This document shows, in pieces, positions 63,986-64,000 of a DNA stretch of 64,000 nt (its first letter is position 1; each line of letters begins with the position of its first letter). The stretch is from Pirellulales bacterium (GTDB lineage: Bacteria; Planctomycetota; Planctomycetia; Pirellulales; JADZDJ01), in the NCBI GenBank assembly GCA_035656635.1, contig DASRSD010000145.1, forward strand, positions 96,534 through 160,533. Direction: 5' to 3'. The position numbers and the translations under genes were made by a program. The notes below the pieces were generated by a model that ran no database searches, was not told the DNA's origin, and saw only the letters and a program-made list of their open reading frames with translations.

Positions 63986-64000
63986 TTTTTAGGCAAAGCC
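63986..64000 (-). repeat. Right terminal inverted repeat of the transposon
   Basis: TTTTTAGGCAAAGCC, exact reverse complement of the left repeat 60632-60646. The window stops here, so the true outer edge may be further out. Confidence 0.7.

Larger units (their letters stand above)
60632..64000. mobile_element. Transposon with 15-bp terminal inverted repeats carrying a zinc-ribbon protein and a toxin-antitoxin-like pair
   Basis: GGCTTTGCCTAAAAA (60632-60646) matches the reverse complement of the last 15 bases of the window (63986-64000). Between them lie a SWIM/DDE transposase (minus), a small zinc-ribbon gene, an XRE-ImmA/IrrE gene and a PIN/DUF4411 gene. Subterminal copies of TGCCTCAAAA(G/C)TC occur at both ends. 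The right end coincides with the window edge, so the full repeat and any target duplication cannot be checked. Length about 3.37 kb. Confidence 0.7.

Overview
The window looks like a chromosome segment of a planctomycete, probably of the Pirellulales type. The evidence is PEP-CTERM sorting tails, a dockerin-like plus autotransporter-repeat surface protein, a type III glutamine synthetase beside a type I enzyme, a formylglycine-generating enzyme, Uma2 nucleases and moderately high GC. No 16S rRNA gene is present, so this rests on gene content only.

Region 1 (1-8.2 kb) is nitrogen assimilation: the start of gltB, a LysR regulator, an RraA-like protein, a PEP-CTERM protein, glnA, and a divergent type III glutamine synthetase that carries a one-base frameshift. 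The type III gene is preceded by a well-formed sigma-54 element and an NtrC-like dyad, and followed by a strong terminator. Region 2 (8.3-11.1 kb) is small accessory genes: a Uma2 nuclease, a protein with a homing-endonuclease-associated repeat, a pRiA4b ORF-3-like protein and a decayed toxin-antitoxin pair. Region 3 (11.2-18.5 kb) is minus-strand housekeeping: gltA, a CYTH protein, a parvulin isomerase and mfd. Region 4 (18.6-27.1 kb) is envelope and secretion: a giant ORF that appears to fuse two PEP-CTERM proteins, a broken outer-membrane barrel, a formylglycine-generating enzyme and a prepilin. Region 5 (27.2-34.6 kb) has an IS4-type transposase remnant, tRNA-Pro(CGG), a LarA-like protein, a HAD hydrolase, a DUF1328 peptide and a three-gene Tat-exported xanthine-oxidase-type dehydrogenase.

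Region 6 (34.8-64 kb) is a mobile defence and repair island. Its left edge is a 3' fragment of tRNA-Lys(CTT), whose orientation predicts an intact tRNA-Lys(CTT) beyond the right end. It holds: (a) a Pnkp/Hen1 RNA-repair operon with two nucleotidyltransferases between the two hallmark genes; (b) a seven-gene operon with a SNF2/DUF3883 helicase, a HEPN-like zinc-ribbon protein, a membrane-anchored helical protein, a DUF1156 methyltransferase broken by one in-frame TAG, a DUF3800 protein, a PUA-like protein and a DUF499 ATPase; (c) a five-gene cassette in which a C5-cytosine methyltransferase and Vsr bracket an HD-domain protein, an ORC/CDC6-like ATPase and an unrecognised Rossmann-like protein; (d) a yedK/SRAP gene; and (e) a transposon of about 3.4 kb with matching 15-bp terminal inverted repeats, carrying a SWIM-type transposase, a 51-residue zinc-ribbon protein and an XRE-ImmA/IrrE plus DUF4411 (PIN) pair.

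The best candidate for an undescribed system is cassette (c). Several otherwise intact genes (type III glutamine synthetase, barrel protein, toxin, antitoxin, DUF1156) are broken by single small lesions. Part of this may be assembly error rather than biology, and raw reads should decide.
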